This document shows positions 1 to 5,689 of a stretch of 12,057 nt of DNA, in pieces (within the stretch, counting starts at the first letter, position 1; every line of letters starts with the position of its first letter). The notes beneath the pieces are model-generated. The model was not told the origin of the DNA. It did not search any database and worked only from the letters and a program-made list of their open reading frames with translations. Location: positions 1 through 12,057 of the forward strand of contig CALFHW010000025.1 in assembly GCA_937876695.1 (NCBI GenBank). Reading direction: 5' to 3'. The stretch is from an uncultured bacterium. GTDB lineage: Bacteria > Patescibacteriota > Dojkabacteria > CALFHW01. A program made the translations under genes and the position numbers.

Positions 1-1084
1 CAGCTACTAGAACCGCAACTGTTTGTTGGCTAAAACCGGATAATTGATAAGCCGCGATGCAGAAAATCAAGAATATTGTGACTTCGATGAATAATGTTTG
101 CCTCCTGCTCATCCCCATATCCAGTAGTCTATGGTGTAGATGGGTTTTATCGCTGATGGCTAGCAGATCTAGTGGCCCTTTGATCTCCCGTCTATTTCTT
201 ACATACCTACCCAGTAAAACCCAAGCAGCGTCAATCAGTGGCAAGGCTAAAATTATAATAGAAGTTGTGAGTTTACCACCGGACACGATAGCCAGAATTG
301 CTAGTAGAAACCCTTGCGTCATCACGCCACTGCTACCCGAATAGGTTTTAGCAGGGGGGAGATTGAATGGAAGGTACCCGAATACTGCGCCACCCAACAC
401 AGCTGCCATTACAGCTGCTAAGACAGCCGAGTTTCGAGTAGCTATAAACATCATAGTAAAGGCAGCCACCATAGCCATTGTCCCAGATAGGCCGTCAATA
501 CCATCTACCCAGTTGATAGCATTCACCACTCCCACAATCCAAATCACGGTGATGAAATCCGCCAAAGGACTAAAATAAAGCACCCTCTCGCCTAGGTTGA
601 TAGTAAACTCTAGGACATTGAAGTCGAGCTGGAGCCCTAGGATCTCAACTAAGTCGATGCGGATTCCTGCGGAAGTTATGATTAAGGCAGCAATTATCTG
701 AATGAAAAACTGAGTCTTAGCGGGCACATCTACTATGTCATCCCAAATTCCCAGCATCACAATTACAGCGAGGCCTATTAGAATCTGGGTAAACTGCCAG
801 CTATCAATGGTGCTCATTAGCCCCGACTGGTAAGCTAGAAAAATACCTACCACCATACCGATCGTCACCGCCAGGCCACCGAGCTGGGGCATTATCTTAT
901 CGTGAATTTTGCGGTGTCTCGTCTTATCACCTCGATCTCTCATGCTGGCAGGCTTATCAACTGCGCCAATTTTAAACGCGATGGCTCCAGAAAGCGGCGT
1001 CAGAATGAAACTAGTTAGTCCAGCCACCAAGATAATACCTAGTAGACCTTCGTATTGGCTAAAAATTGCTAGTATCTCTTCCAT
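1..1084 (-). CDS. MraY/WecA-family polyprenyl-phosphate sugar-1-phosphate transferase, C-terminus cut by window edge
   Basis: Members of this membrane family transfer a sugar-1-phosphate from a UDP-sugar to undecaprenyl phosphate, starting peptidoglycan, teichoic acid or surface glycan synthesis. The 361 visible residues are multi-helical and carry the family landmarks in order: RKIH then PQLGG (59-71), the Asp pair in GIWDDIVDVP (D115, D116), NAINWVDGIDGLSG (188-201, with N191, D194, D197), PLIDAAW (D285) and the WecA/TagO-like THLHHRLLDMG (314-324). The HHRLL motif favours WecA/TagO/RgpG-type proteins over MraY. Oddity: the motif usually written FMGDxGS reads YSGSSGV (248-254), so the metal-associated Asp is Ser251. 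The ATG at 1084 lies 24 bp past the stop of the upstream membrane protein gene, so the two may be co-transcribed; there is no Shine-Dalgarno. The frame is open to base 1. Family assignment is firm; sugar specificity and activity are not. Confidence 0.9.
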   Translation of the reverse strand, partial: MEEILAIFSQYEGLLGIILVAGLTSFILTPLSGAIAFKIGAVDKPASMRDRGDKTRHRKIHDKIMPQLGGLAVTIGMVVGIFLAYQSGLMSTIDSWQFTQILIGLAVIVMLGIWDDIVDVPAKTQFFIQIIAALIITSAGIRIDLVEILGLQLDFNVLEFTINLGERVLYFSPLADFITVIWIVGVVNAINWVDGIDGLSGTMAMVAAFTMMFIATRNSAVLAAVMAAVLGGAVFGYLPFNLPPAKTYSGSSGVMTQGFLLAILAIVSGGKLTTSIIILALPLIDAAWVLLGRYVRNRREIKGPLDLLAISDKTHLHHRLLDMGMSRRQTLFIEVTIFLIFCIAAYQLSGFSQQTVAVLVA

Positions 1085-1095
1085 GCCAGTTAGCT

Positions 1096-1101
1096 TTTAT
1101 A
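1096..1101 (-). promoter_or_regulatory. possible -10 box TATAAA within a 14-bp palindrome
   Basis: TATAAA on the minus strand ends 11 nt before the ATG at 1084. It sits at the centre of the perfect palindrome GCTTTTATAAAAGC (1093-1106), inside the 24-bp gap between two minus-strand genes. It could give the transferase its own short-leader transcript, or be incidental in a two-gene operon. No convincing -35 box is seen. Confidence 0.25.
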
Positions 1102-1108
1102 AAAGCCG

Positions 1109-1768
1109 CTAAACTAATACTAGACTCAAGATCTGCAAAGTGGCAATTATCCCCATCACACTGAAAAACACCTGGGTCACTGCCATCACTACGCTGAGTC
1201 TGCGATCAAAATTGAACACCGATCTCTTCAATCTCAATAACAGTAATTGTATAACAAAAAATCCAATTGGCACTAAAGAAAATAGCGATTTATCCATAAG
1301 CAGCCAGCTACTGTTGGTCTGAGAGTAGTAAAACAGCATCTCATCAGGGATCTTGGAGAAATTGAGATAGACCAGGCCTGCCATGATCAAGGAGCTAAGA
1401 AGTGCAGTGGTGACATTGATGGGATTAACTGCCATGCGCCAGAATGGCAAGACCTCTATGATGCCCTCCCAGCGTCTAACATCACTTTGCAACTGCTTAA
1501 TCTTAGTCACTCTGGTGCGGTCTAAGGCAAACTCCATACGCTCTTGCTCTGGTGCAGTCTGCTCAGATACGTCTAGATCTACCAGGCTAGGGAATTTCTC
1601 GTCCTCCTGTTCTTGCGATTGAGAGTCTAATTGTGCATCCCGGGAAAGCTCTTCGGAGATAGCGCTTTGCCCCCAGGCAAGGCTATTAGTCATGCCCTTT
1701 GTAGAATCTAATGAACTAGTAGCACTATTACCAGCTTTTTTTCTCGATCTTATGTTAAAATCAACCAT
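1109..1768 (-). CDS. unknown three-helix membrane protein with a long polar N-terminus
   Basis: I do not recognise this 219-residue protein. Residues 1-105 are polar, rich in Ser, Gln, Glu and Asp, and probably disordered (for example SQSQEQEDEK at 49-58), followed by a charged, possibly helical stretch at 80-103. Three hydrophobic segments follow at about 117-136, 160-180 and 191-217, so it is a membrane protein whose N-terminal domain is probably cytoplasmic. There is no signal peptide and no catalytic motif I can name. It lies immediately upstream of the WecA-like transferase gene with a 24-bp gap, so a link to lipid-linked glycan synthesis is possible, by context only. The ATG at 1768 follows an extended -10 box and faces nusA. 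The coding strand is supported by the hydrophobic pattern and the long open frame. Confidence 0.75.
   Translation of the reverse strand: MVDFNIRSRKKAGNSATSSLDSTKGMTNSLAWGQSAISEELSRDAQLDSQSQEQEDEKFPSLVDLDVSEQTAPEQERMEFALDRTRVTKIKQLQSDVRRWEGIIEVLPFWRMAVNPINVTTALLSSLIMAGLVYLNFSKIPDEMLFYYSQTNSSWLLMDKSLFSLVPIGFFVIQLLLLRLKRSVFNFDRRLSVVMAVTQVFFSVMGIIATLQILSLVLV
1753..1761 (+). promoter_or_regulatory. possible extended -10 (TGTTAAAAT) for nusA
   Basis: TGT followed by TAAAAT matches an extended -10 element. A start about 7 nt downstream would give nusA a leader of roughly 30 nt. The element lies inside the first codons of the opposing membrane protein gene. No clear -35 box is seen. Confidence 0.35.
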
Positions 1769-1777
1769 TGGTTTTAA

Positions 1778-1786
1778 ATTTTATCA
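1778..1786 (-). promoter_or_regulatory. extended -10 (TGATAAAAT) for the minus-strand membrane protein gene
   Basis: Read on the minus strand, TGA plus TAAAAT stands 9 nt before the ATG at 1768. Transcription would start within a few bases of the start codon, giving a leaderless or near-leaderless mRNA. It lies in the presumed nusA leader, so this promoter and the nusA candidate face each other. Confidence 0.42.
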
Positions 1787-1799
1787 GATAACAAGAATT

Positions 1800-3029
1800 A
1801 TGGCAGTGCAAACAGATTTTATTGCGGCAGTTAATCAAATAGCAGCGGAGAGAAATATTGATCCTCAGGAAGTATTGGAAGCGATCTCAGAGGCTATCCA
1901 AGTTGGGTTTAGAGAGAATTACCCAGAGGAAAGTACTGTCCAGATTCAAGTTAAAATCGATCCAGCTGCTGGTCAGATTTCGGTTGTTCAGCTCATGAAA
2001 GTAGTCAAAGAGGTCAGTGACGCTGACAGTGAGATATCGTTCAAAGAGGCCAAGGGGCTTATCGATGACATCGAACTGGGTGACGAAATCGAGCTAGATA
2101 TCACACCTCACGGAGATTTCGGTAGAGTTGCTGCCCAAGCTGCCAAACAGGTTATCCTGCAAAAGGTTCGAGAGGCTGAGCGCGAGACCCAGTTGAAGGA
2201 GTTTGAAGATAAAATCGGTCAAATCGAATACGCAGTGGTACAAAGAATGGATGGCGATAATGTCATTTGGGAAGTTGGGAGGACACTTGCTATCATGCCT
2301 GCAGACGATCGCATCCCCGGCGAGTTCTACAAGAGCGGCAGCAGACACAAGGTTCTACTCAAAGAAATCGCCGAAACACCACGTGGACGCACCCTTCTCG
2401 TCTCAAGGGCTAGTTCAGACTTTATCAAGGCATTGTTCTTCCTAGAGGTTCCAGAGCTAAGTAGCGGCTCAGTCGAGATCAAACAAATCGCTAGAGAAGC
2501 TGGTTCCAGATCCAAGATCGCAGTCACTTCAAATGTAGATGGCATCGATCCAATCGGTTCATGCGTAGGACAAAGAGGCGCTAGAATAAATGCCATTATG
2601 AACGAGCTGAGATTTGATAACCGTGAAGAGAAACTAGACATCATTCTTTGGGATGACAAACAGAATCAGTTCATCTCCAACGCCTTGAGCCCAGCTGAAG
2701 TCAAAAAGGTGACTGTTGTCAGCGAAGAAGAAAAGCACGCCGAAGTTATGGTGCCAGAAGATCAGCTTTCCCTGGCAATCGGCCGAGACGGCCAGAACGT
2801 AAGGCTAGCAGCTAAGTTAACCGGCTGGAAGCTCGATATCGTAGGTACTGGTGAAATCGCTGAAGAGCAGGTTGAAGGTGAAGAAGCAGGAGAAGAAGTA
2901 GCAGATACTGCCGCAGTTGCAGAGCCTACAGAAGCCGCCGATACTGCAGAAGTTGCAAGCCCAGAAGTAGAAACTAAGCCCAAAGCCAAGAAGAAAGCTG
3001 CGCCAAAAGCCAAGAAGACAAAGAAGTAG
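1800..3029 (+). CDS. nusA: transcription termination/antitermination factor NusA
   Basis: NusA binds RNA polymerase and nascent RNA and modulates pausing, termination and antitermination. From the ATG at 1800 the protein has 409 residues: an N-terminal polymerase-binding domain (1 to about 130), an S1 RNA-binding domain (about 138-205), KH1 with DPIGSCVGQRGARI (250-263) and KH2 with LSLAIGRDGQNVRLAAKL (323-340). The tail is unusual: 350-392 is rich in Ala and Glu, and 393-409 is very Lys-rich (KPKAKKKAAPKAKKTKK). There are no E. coli-type C-terminal acidic repeats. An in-frame ATG at 1692 would add 36 residues that resemble no NusA and overlap the opposite gene, so it is rejected. No Shine-Dalgarno precedes 1800. 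The gene is followed tightly by ylxR, a widely conserved order. Confidence 0.97.
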   Translation: MAVQTDFIAAVNQIAAERNIDPQEVLEAISEAIQVGFRENYPEESTVQIQVKIDPAAGQISVVQLMKVVKEVSDADSEISFKEAKGLIDDIELGDEIELDITPHGDFGRVAAQAAKQVILQKVREAERETQLKEFEDKIGQIEYAVVQRMDGDNVIWEVGRTLAIMPADDRIPGEFYKSGSRHKVLLKEIAETPRGRTLLVSRASSDFIKALFFLEVPELSSGSVEIKQIAREAGSRSKIAVTSNVDGIDPIGSCVGQRGARINAIMNELRFDNREEKLDIILWDDKQNQFISNALSPAEVKKVTVVSEEEKHAEVMVPEDQLSLAIGRDGQNVRLAAKLTGWKLDIVGTGEIAEEQVEGEEAGEEVADTAAVAEPTEAADTAEVASPEVETKPKAKKKAAPKAKKTKK

Positions 3030-3032
3030 GAG
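3028..3032 (+). promoter_or_regulatory. Shine-Dalgarno AGGAG for ylxR
   Basis: AGGAG overlaps the nusA TAG stop codon and stands 5 nt before the ylxR ATG at 3038. It is the only clear Shine-Dalgarno I find in the window, and it serves an internal operon gene where translational coupling is expected. Confidence 0.7.
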
Positions 3033-3037
3033 CATTA

Positions 3038-3346
3038 ATGCCACAGGCTTTTACTCGCACTTGCTCTGCTACCAGAGAGAAACACCTTAGAACTAATATG
3101 TGGAGGTTTGTAGTGGTTGAGGTAGACGCTGGTGGCAATCAGAGCAGCATATTAGTAGCCGATAGTAAACAGGTACTCCCTGGCAGAGGTATCTATGTTA
3201 AAAAAGATCTAAATTTGTTAGAATCCATAGTGAGATCTAGTCGGCTTGGGTTTGTAAGCAAGTTAAGGCGCAAGCTCAGGCAGGAGGAGATAGAAAGCAT
3301 TCTAGCCAGCTGCAGACAGGATCTAGAAGTAGTTACAACTAAATAG
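3038..3346 (+). CDS. ylxR: YlxR/RnpM family RNA-binding protein
   Basis: This 102-residue protein belongs to the YlxR (DUF448) family, small basic proteins encoded after nusA in many bacteria; the Bacillus member has been reported to bind and modulate RNase P RNA and was renamed RnpM. The family signature is visible: RTCSATREK near the N-terminus (7-15, usually RxCxxCRxK; the second Cys is Thr here), WRFVVVEV (22-29) and the hallmark LPGRGIYV (47-54), then a basic segment (RLGFVSKLRRKLRQ). It starts 8 nt after the nusA stop and has a good Shine-Dalgarno. infB, the usual next gene, is absent; tRNA-Glu follows instead. Confidence 0.9.
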   Translation: MPQAFTRTCSATREKHLRTNMWRFVVVEVDAGGNQSSILVADSKQVLPGRGIYVKKDLNLLESIVRSSRLGFVSKLRRKLRQEEIESILASCRQDLEVVTTK

Positions 3347-3367
3347 CAGCTACAACTGCGCAATTGC

Positions 3368-3442
3368 GGCCCTATCGTCTAACGGTTAGGACACAGGATT
3401 CTCAATCCTGCAATCCGGGTTCGATTCCCGGTGGGGTCACCA
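3368..3442 (+). tRNA. tRNA-Glu (anticodon CUC)
   Basis: A complete cloverleaf is visible. The acceptor stem GGCCCTA (3368-3374) pairs with TGGGGTC (3432-3438), with G-T pairs. The D-arm reads TCGTCTAACGGTTAGGACA, typical of tRNA-Glu. The anticodon stem is CAGGA/TCCTG with loop TTCTCAA, giving anticodon CTC at 3401-3403. The variable loop is short (CAAT), and the T-arm is CCGGG-TTCGATT-CCCGG. The discriminator is A (3439) and CCA is encoded (3440-3442). It lies 21 bp after ylxR on the same strand and may be on the same transcript. Confidence 0.96.
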
Positions 3443-3627
3443 ATATCTATTTCACGAAAAGTTACTCAAGTTAAAAGACAACATGAATACTAAAACGGGC
3501 AAAAATATTGCAAATGAAAGACATTCATATATGGTTGGGTTCGTAGACAGATTTTTAAATGAATGGAATGGTAATGCGTGAATGATGAACCAGTTGCCGA
3601 ATCTTGTAGAAATCAAATCCAGTCGAG
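3443..3627. other. intergenic stretch with no recognised feature
   Basis: AT-rich DNA between tRNA-Glu and the MazG-like gene. I see no convincing reading frame, hairpin terminator or repeat of the tRNA 3' end. The minus-strand frame crossing it (3452-3757) is antisense to the MazG-like gene and resembles no known protein. Confidence 0.5.
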
Positions 3628-3636
3628 TGCTATTAT
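3628..3636 (+). promoter_or_regulatory. extended -10 (TGCTATTAT) for the MazG-like gene
   Basis: TGC plus TATTAT is followed by exactly 5 nt (GAGTT) and then the ATG at 3642. With normal -10 to start spacing, transcription would begin at or next to the start codon, giving a leaderless mRNA. The geometry is identical at 4634-4642 and 4651-4659. Confidence 0.55.
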
Positions 3637-3641
3637 GAGTT

Positions 3642-3953
3642 ATGAAGAAGATTGGCAAGCTAGTCAGGGATAATATACCTGCTATCATCAAGGCGAAAGG
3701 GCAAATTAGTACCACCAGGATTTTATCCGAGAATGAGTTTCTCCGTGAATTAGACAAAAAGCTTATTGAGGAACAAAAAGAGTTTCTTGAAGAGCACGAT
3801 AAAACTGAACTTGCGGACTTACTAGAGATTATTTATGCCTATTGTGATTCAATGGGCATGACATTTAAGGAGCTAGAGAAAATACGTGCCCAAAAAGCTG
3901 AAACGAATGGACGCTTTTCGCAAAGAATTTACTTAGAAAGTATAGAGGGGTAG
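3642..3953 (+). CDS. MazG-like/phosphoribosyl-ATP pyrophosphohydrolase-like NTP pyrophosphatase
   Basis: This 103-residue protein fits the all-alpha NTP pyrophosphohydrolase superfamily in its short COG4997-like form. Such proteins usually hydrolyse nucleoside triphosphates to monophosphate and pyrophosphate with Mg2+. Visible features are KLVRDNIPAII (6-16), the first acidic helix LIEEQKEFLEE (41-51, giving ExxE-type ligands), the second acidic helix ELADLLEIIYA (56-66, E56 and D59) and the conserved C-terminal pattern KAETNGRF followed by YLE (85-99). It is far shorter than full MazG and has one domain. No partner gene is adjacent; it converges on the peptidase E-like gene with a 54-bp gap. 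The true substrate could be a modified nucleotide and cannot be told from sequence. Confidence 0.85.
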   Translation: MKKIGKLVRDNIPAIIKAKGQISTTRILSENEFLRELDKKLIEEQKEFLEEHDKTELADLLEIIYAYCDSMGMTFKELEKIRAQKAETNGRFSQRIYLESIEG

Positions 3954-3966
3954 TTTGTGATGGGTA

Positions 3967-3982
3967 TGACCGCAGACGGTCA
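3967..3982. terminator. possible bidirectional hairpin between convergent genes
   Basis: TGACCG-CAGA-CGGTCA forms a 6-bp stem with a 4-nt loop in the 54-bp gap between the convergent genes ending at 3953 and 4008. The position fits a shared terminator, but neither side has a clear T-tract, so intrinsic termination is uncertain. Confidence 0.35.
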
Positions 3983-4007
3983 GAAATTAGTTGAATCCGC
4001 CAACCAA

Positions 4008-4628
4008 TCAGCCTCTCACATCAAAAAACTGGATAGCGCCGCCTTCGATTTTGAGGAATTGATTGTCATTGAGCAAGACTAGCTTGTGCTGCTCGGCAGC
4101 GAGTTTTGGCAGTCTATCCTCTAGGTTTTTCGCGAGTCTGTCAACTCTATTCCAATGTGGCACTATATGCACCGGGGCGATTCCTAGCCCCATAGGGTAC
4201 TCCTGAGTAGTGCGATAAATGCTAGAGATATCCGGCGCTGTTGCAATTGAGCCGCCGCTCGACCCTATGTAAATCACCCCTCTAGAAATTGCCTGCTTGA
4301 TCCAAATATCAAAGCCGCTGCTGCGAGCTTGCTTAACTATCCAATGACAGCTGCCGCCATTGACATGAATTATCCCCACATCCTTCAAATCGCGGGCGAT
4401 ATCCTCAGGCGTCTTGCCAGTCAAAGTGTAGTCAAAAGTATCAAACCCAGCTTCTTGCAAGCCCTTGCGATTGTCATCGACCCACAGGGGGCTTTGCTTT
4501 TCTTCAGCGCCAGTAGTGATAAATGCCGTCCTGTAGCTAGTTGGTGCGGACTCTTTGTGGGCCTTTATATCAGCATATACCTGCGAGGCCACAAAATGTA
4601 TTTCGGAAGTGAGATATAGAATGCCCAT
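4008..4628 (-). CDS. peptidase E-like (S51 family) class I glutamine amidotransferase-fold protein
   Basis: This 206-residue protein resembles the dipeptidase E/cyanophycinase group (COG3340), cytosolic serine hydrolases that in the characterised cases cleave Asp-X dipeptides. Landmarks are AFITTGAE (35-42), IHVNGGSCHWIV (87-98, the usual VxGGNTFxLL region), the nucleophile elbow YIGSSGGSIA (120-129, GxSxG with S124 as predicted nucleophile) and GLGIAPVHIVPHW (147-159, with H158 at the expected catalytic His). The usual GGN is GGS, and the elbow is SGG rather than SAG. No signal peptide is seen. The ATG at 4628 lies 5 nt after a consensus extended -10 box; it is divergent from the HD gene with a 36-bp gap. 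The fold is fairly clear; the peptide substrate is not. Confidence 0.8.
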   Translation of the reverse strand: MGILYLTSEIHFVASQVYADIKAHKESAPTSYRTAFITTGAEEKQSPLWVDDNRKGLQEAGFDTFDYTLTGKTPEDIARDLKDVGIIHVNGGSCHWIVKQARSSGFDIWIKQAISRGVIYIGSSGGSIATAPDISSIYRTTQEYPMGLGIAPVHIVPHWNRVDRLAKNLEDRLPKLAAEQHKLVLLNDNQFLKIEGGAIQFFDVRG

Positions 4629-4633
4629 GTGAA

Positions 4634-4642
4634 ATTATAGCA
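4634..4642 (-). promoter_or_regulatory. consensus extended -10 (TGCTATAAT) for the peptidase E-like gene
   Basis: On the minus strand TGC plus the perfect hexamer TATAAT is followed by TTCAC and the ATG at 4628. The 5-nt gap predicts a leaderless transcript. It lies back to back with the HD-gene promoter in a 36-bp divergent spacer. Confidence 0.65.
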
Positions 4643-4650
4643 GAACGATT

Positions 4651-4659
4651 TGTTACAAT
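4651..4659 (+). promoter_or_regulatory. extended -10 (TGTTACAAT) for the HD phosphohydrolase gene
   Basis: TGT plus TACAAT is followed by TAACC and the ATG at 4665, again 5 nt. The element overlaps the in-frame TTG at 4650, which argues against that codon as the start. Confidence 0.6.
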
Positions 4660-4664
4660 TAACC

Positions 4665-5651
4665 ATGAAAATAAACGATAAAATATACGGCGAGATTGAG
4701 ATAGAAAACGAGATCATTCTGCGCTTAATAAACACCAAACCATTTCAGAGACTCAAAGAAATAAACCAATATGGCGCGGTTAACTTCGTGTTCGAGGAAG
4801 GTTATCAGACTACAAGGTACGAGCACTCAATCGGAGTCTGGTATGCCTCCTATAAACTCGGTGGCGATTTAGAAACTCAAGTTGCGGCTCTGCTGCACGA
4901 TGTGGGGCACTATGCATTTTCGCATCTGGTGGATCAGGCACATGAAGACGCCAGCGAAAATGCGCATGAATTATCTCTAAGCAAATTACCCGGCTGGGAC
5001 GAAGTAGAAAGCATACTGGCCGAGGCAGGCATAGCTATCAAACCTGTCGATGAATATTTGCTGATTAAAAATAGTTTGCCAGATATTGGTACTGATAGAC
5101 TGGATTATGCAGTCAGAGATTTAGAATCGGTGTTCCATGCCGGAGATCACTTCGGCAAGAAGGTTATAGAAAATGCCACCTTACACAATGGCCAGATCGC
5201 CTTCAAAGACGTAGACGTAGCCAAAGAATTCGCCAGCAGGGGCAATAAAGCTATGTGGCATGTGATCTACGATCCTCAGATAGCCGTAATCTACCAAGCC
5301 ACCATCGATATCTTGCGAGCTGGGCTTAAAGATGGCTGGATCACAGAAGCTGACCTACTTTTGACTGATGCACATGTTTTCAATTTGATGCGCCAAAATA
5401 GAGACAAATTCGAAAGTAAATATTTCAGGGTTTTTGAGAATCAGTTCAATACAGTTATTGCAAGTGACGAAAGCGACGCAGACTTCGTTCATACAAAGCT
5501 CAAAGCCAGATACTTTGATCCTAAAGTCCTCATTGAAGGAGAAATCAAAAAAGTGTCTGAGTTAGATGCTGAATTTAAAAGCGAACTCAACAAGTTCATC
5601 CAAATCTTTGAAGACAGAAAAAAGGGACTGCCCATAAAAGTGATATTCTAA
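4665..5651 (+). CDS. HD-domain phosphohydrolase of the COG1078/dNTPase-like type
   Basis: This 328-residue cytosolic metal-dependent phosphohydrolase resembles the COG1078 family, related to dGTPases and SAMHD1. The N-terminus has the family pattern DKIYGEIEI (5-13) then PFQRLKEINQYG (26-37). Predicted metal ligands are H54 in RYEHS (51-55), H78-D79 in LLHDVGH (76-82) and the Asp in TDRLDYAVRD (143-152). The C-terminal half is less conserved, with a charged region at 245-320. The ATG at 4665 is preferred over the TTG at 4650, which falls in the promoter. Family members act on (deoxy)nucleoside triphosphates or other phosphoesters; the substrate here is not readable. It diverges from the peptidase E-like gene and is followed 38 bp later by the DUF4287-GNAT gene. 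Confidence 0.9.
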   Translation: MKINDKIYGEIEIENEIILRLINTKPFQRLKEINQYGAVNFVFEEGYQTTRYEHSIGVWYASYKLGGDLETQVAALLHDVGHYAFSHLVDQAHEDASENAHELSLSKLPGWDEVESILAEAGIAIKPVDEYLLIKNSLPDIGTDRLDYAVRDLESVFHAGDHFGKKVIENATLHNGQIAFKDVDVAKEFASRGNKAMWHVIYDPQIAVIYQATIDILRAGLKDGWITEADLLLTDAHVFNLMRQNRDKFESKYFRVFENQFNTVIASDESDADFVHTKLKARYFDPKVLIEGEIKKVSELDAEFKSELNKFIQIFEDRKKGLPIKVIF

Positions 5652-5689
5652 AATTAGCAGTCTTGTAATTTAATTTAGTAACCAATACT

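Noticed and set aside
57..1112. Plus-strand open frames at 57-344, 363-578 and 909-1112
   Set aside because: They lie antisense to the WecA-like gene, whose conserved motifs fix the coding strand; their translations resemble nothing.
1692..1799. In-frame upstream extension of nusA (36 residues)
   Set aside because: It overlaps the opposite-strand gene start and the promoters, and does not resemble NusA N-termini, which begin near MAVQTDFIAAV.
2094..3044. Minus-strand frames across nusA (2094-2348, 2327-2659, 2762-3013, 2817-3044)
   Set aside because: Antisense shadows of NusA; low-complexity Ala/Ser or Leu/Phe composition comes from the repetitive nusA tail.
3368..3442. tRNA-Glu as an integration site of a mobile element
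   Set aside because: No integrase gene and no repeat of the tRNA 3' end is visible downstream in the window.
3452..3757. Minus-strand hydrophobic frame of 101 residues
   Set aside because: It overlaps the well-supported MazG-like gene on the other strand, has no recognisable domain and has no promoter signal like those of its neighbours.
4008..4010. UGA recoding as in Gracilibacteria/Absconditabacteria
   Set aside because: TGA ends the peptidase E-like and membrane protein genes at sensible lengths, and the conserved genes contain no in-frame TGA.
4650..4664. TTG start for the HD protein adding five residues
   Set aside because: The TTG falls inside the predicted extended -10 box; the ATG at 4665 has the same 5-nt spacing as neighbouring genes.
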